From Nymphaea colorata (Eukaryota; Streptophyta; Magnoliopsida; Nymphaeales; Nymphaeaceae), in contig NC_045151.1 in assembly GCF_008831285.2 (NCBI RefSeq), positions 3,097,544 to 3,161,543 of the forward strand: a stretch of 64,000 nucleotides of DNA, in the 5' to 3' direction. Positions 63,347 to 64,000 of this stretch are shown here, one piece after another (the stretch's first letter is position 1; the number at the start of each line of letters is the position of its first letter). Under the pieces are notes generated by a model. That model made no database searches, had not been told where the DNA came from, and saw only the letters and a list, made by a program, of their open reading frames with translations. Made by a program: the position numbers and the translations under genes.

Positions 63347-64000
63347 TCTTCTGCAGGAAACAGGACTATTGGGGGCTAAGCCTGCCACACTTCCCATGAA
63401 TCCCCGCATTCATAGACATGATGATGACTCAGAGTTGTTAGACTCTAGATCTTACAGATGATAGGGAAACTGTTATATTTGATAGTCACTCGCCCCAACA
63501 TTAACTTTGTTGTGAATAAGCTAAGCCAGTTCATGGAAAAACCCCGAAAGGTTCATTGGGATGCTACTCTAATGATTGTCAGATACTTGAAATCAGCCTC
63601 GAGAATGGGGTTATGGTTCAAAAAGGGAGAATGTGTTGACATTGAAGCATATAGTGATGCTGATTATGCAGGGTCTGTAGATGACAGGAAGTCTACTACA
63701 GGTTTTTGTGTCTTTGTGGGAGGTAATCTTATTTCCTAGAGGAGCAAGAAGCAGAATGTGGTGGCTCATTCTAGTGCTGAGTCGGAACATAGGACTATAG
63801 CTCAAACTGCGGCTGAAATGTCGTGGGTTAGATCACTACTTTTGGAGTTGGGTATCTCAATGAATCTCCCAAAGAAGATGTATTGTGACAACAAGGCAGC
63901 TACATATATTGCTAACAATCTTGTCTTTCATGAAAGGACTAAATACATTGAAGTGGATTGCCACTATATTTGAGACTTAGTTCAAGAAGGAATTGTTAGA
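63347..64000 (+). pseudogene. copia RT connection and RNase H region, cut by window edge
   Basis: Beyond the A-run shift the reading continues FDLLQETGLLGAKPA, with stops and a shift near 63458, then IGKLLYLIVTRPNINFVVNK. RNase H shows AYSDADYAGSVDDRKSTTGF, a TAG at 63737 at a family Trp position, SSAESEHRTIA (the Glu site) and YCDNKAATYIANN (the distal Asp site). A TGA at 63971 replaces the family Arg before DLVQEG. The 3' LTR should begin shortly after 64000. Confidence 0.92.

Larger units (their letters stand above)
58690..64000 (+). mobile_element. Ty1/copia LTR retrotransposon, 3' end beyond window
   Basis: Order: LTR (58690-58878), primer-binding site, about 1-kb leader, gag, protease, integrase, reverse transcriptase and RNase H, ending just past the RNase H domain at the window edge. 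Integrase before reverse transcriptase defines Ty1/copia. It appears to sit within an upstream intron of symplekin, opposite in orientation to the gene. All enzymes are recognisable but the frame is broken many times, so it is not autonomous. Confidence 0.93.

Overview
This is nuclear DNA from a flowering plant. Two plant housekeeping genes are split by GT-AG introns, introns and spacers are AT-rich with many (TA)n runs, and the repeats are typical plant families: Ty1/copia, a Gypsy-like long terminal repeat (LTR), an L1-type LINE, hAT elements, and Tourist-like and hAT-like miniature elements (MITEs). Long introns stuffed with transposons would fit a basal eudicot or magnoliid-type genome, but I cannot name the species. 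I found no novel multi-gene system, no CRISPR array and no gene cluster. The value here is two exon-level gene models and several transposon insertions whose boundaries and target-site duplications (TSDs) can be read directly.

Layout. (1) 461-6559, minus strand: a TLC-domain membrane protein (TMEM56/TLCD4-like). Six coding exons are recognised; the 3' end runs off the left edge. Its introns carry a perfect 98-bp tandem duplication, microsatellites and a possible SINE. (2) About 8.5-40.3 kb: a transposon-rich intergenic stretch. It holds Tourist-like MITEs (12.4, 24.2 and 32.4 kb), a 3.87-kb solo LTR with a 5-bp TSD (12831-16703), a decayed LINE (24.5-27.3 kb), a possible 2.6-kb inverted-repeat element carrying an exon-like fragment (27.6-30.3 kb), a hAT-type MITE with an 8-bp TSD (34558-35141), and several copies of a GGGCCG-rich MITE family. 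(3) 40335-55553, minus strand: the C-terminal 564 residues of a plant symplekin (ESP4/PTA1-like), in 17 exons that join in frame. One 7.7-kb intron holds a GC-rich hAT MITE and, 142 bp from it, a 3741-bp hAT transposon with a broken transposase. (4) 58690-64000, plus strand: the 5' LTR, primer-binding site and broken polyprotein of a Ty1/copia retrotransposon, apparently inside the next upstream intron of symplekin and antisense to it. Its 3' LTR lies beyond the window, as must the symplekin N-terminus.

The two host genes are unrelated. Symplekin is the scaffold of the nuclear pre-mRNA 3'-end processing complex; the TLC protein is a probable endomembrane protein. All transposon coding regions are broken by stops or frameshifts. 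Several stops replace a family tryptophan or arginine codon, as expected from C-to-T decay at methylated sites.
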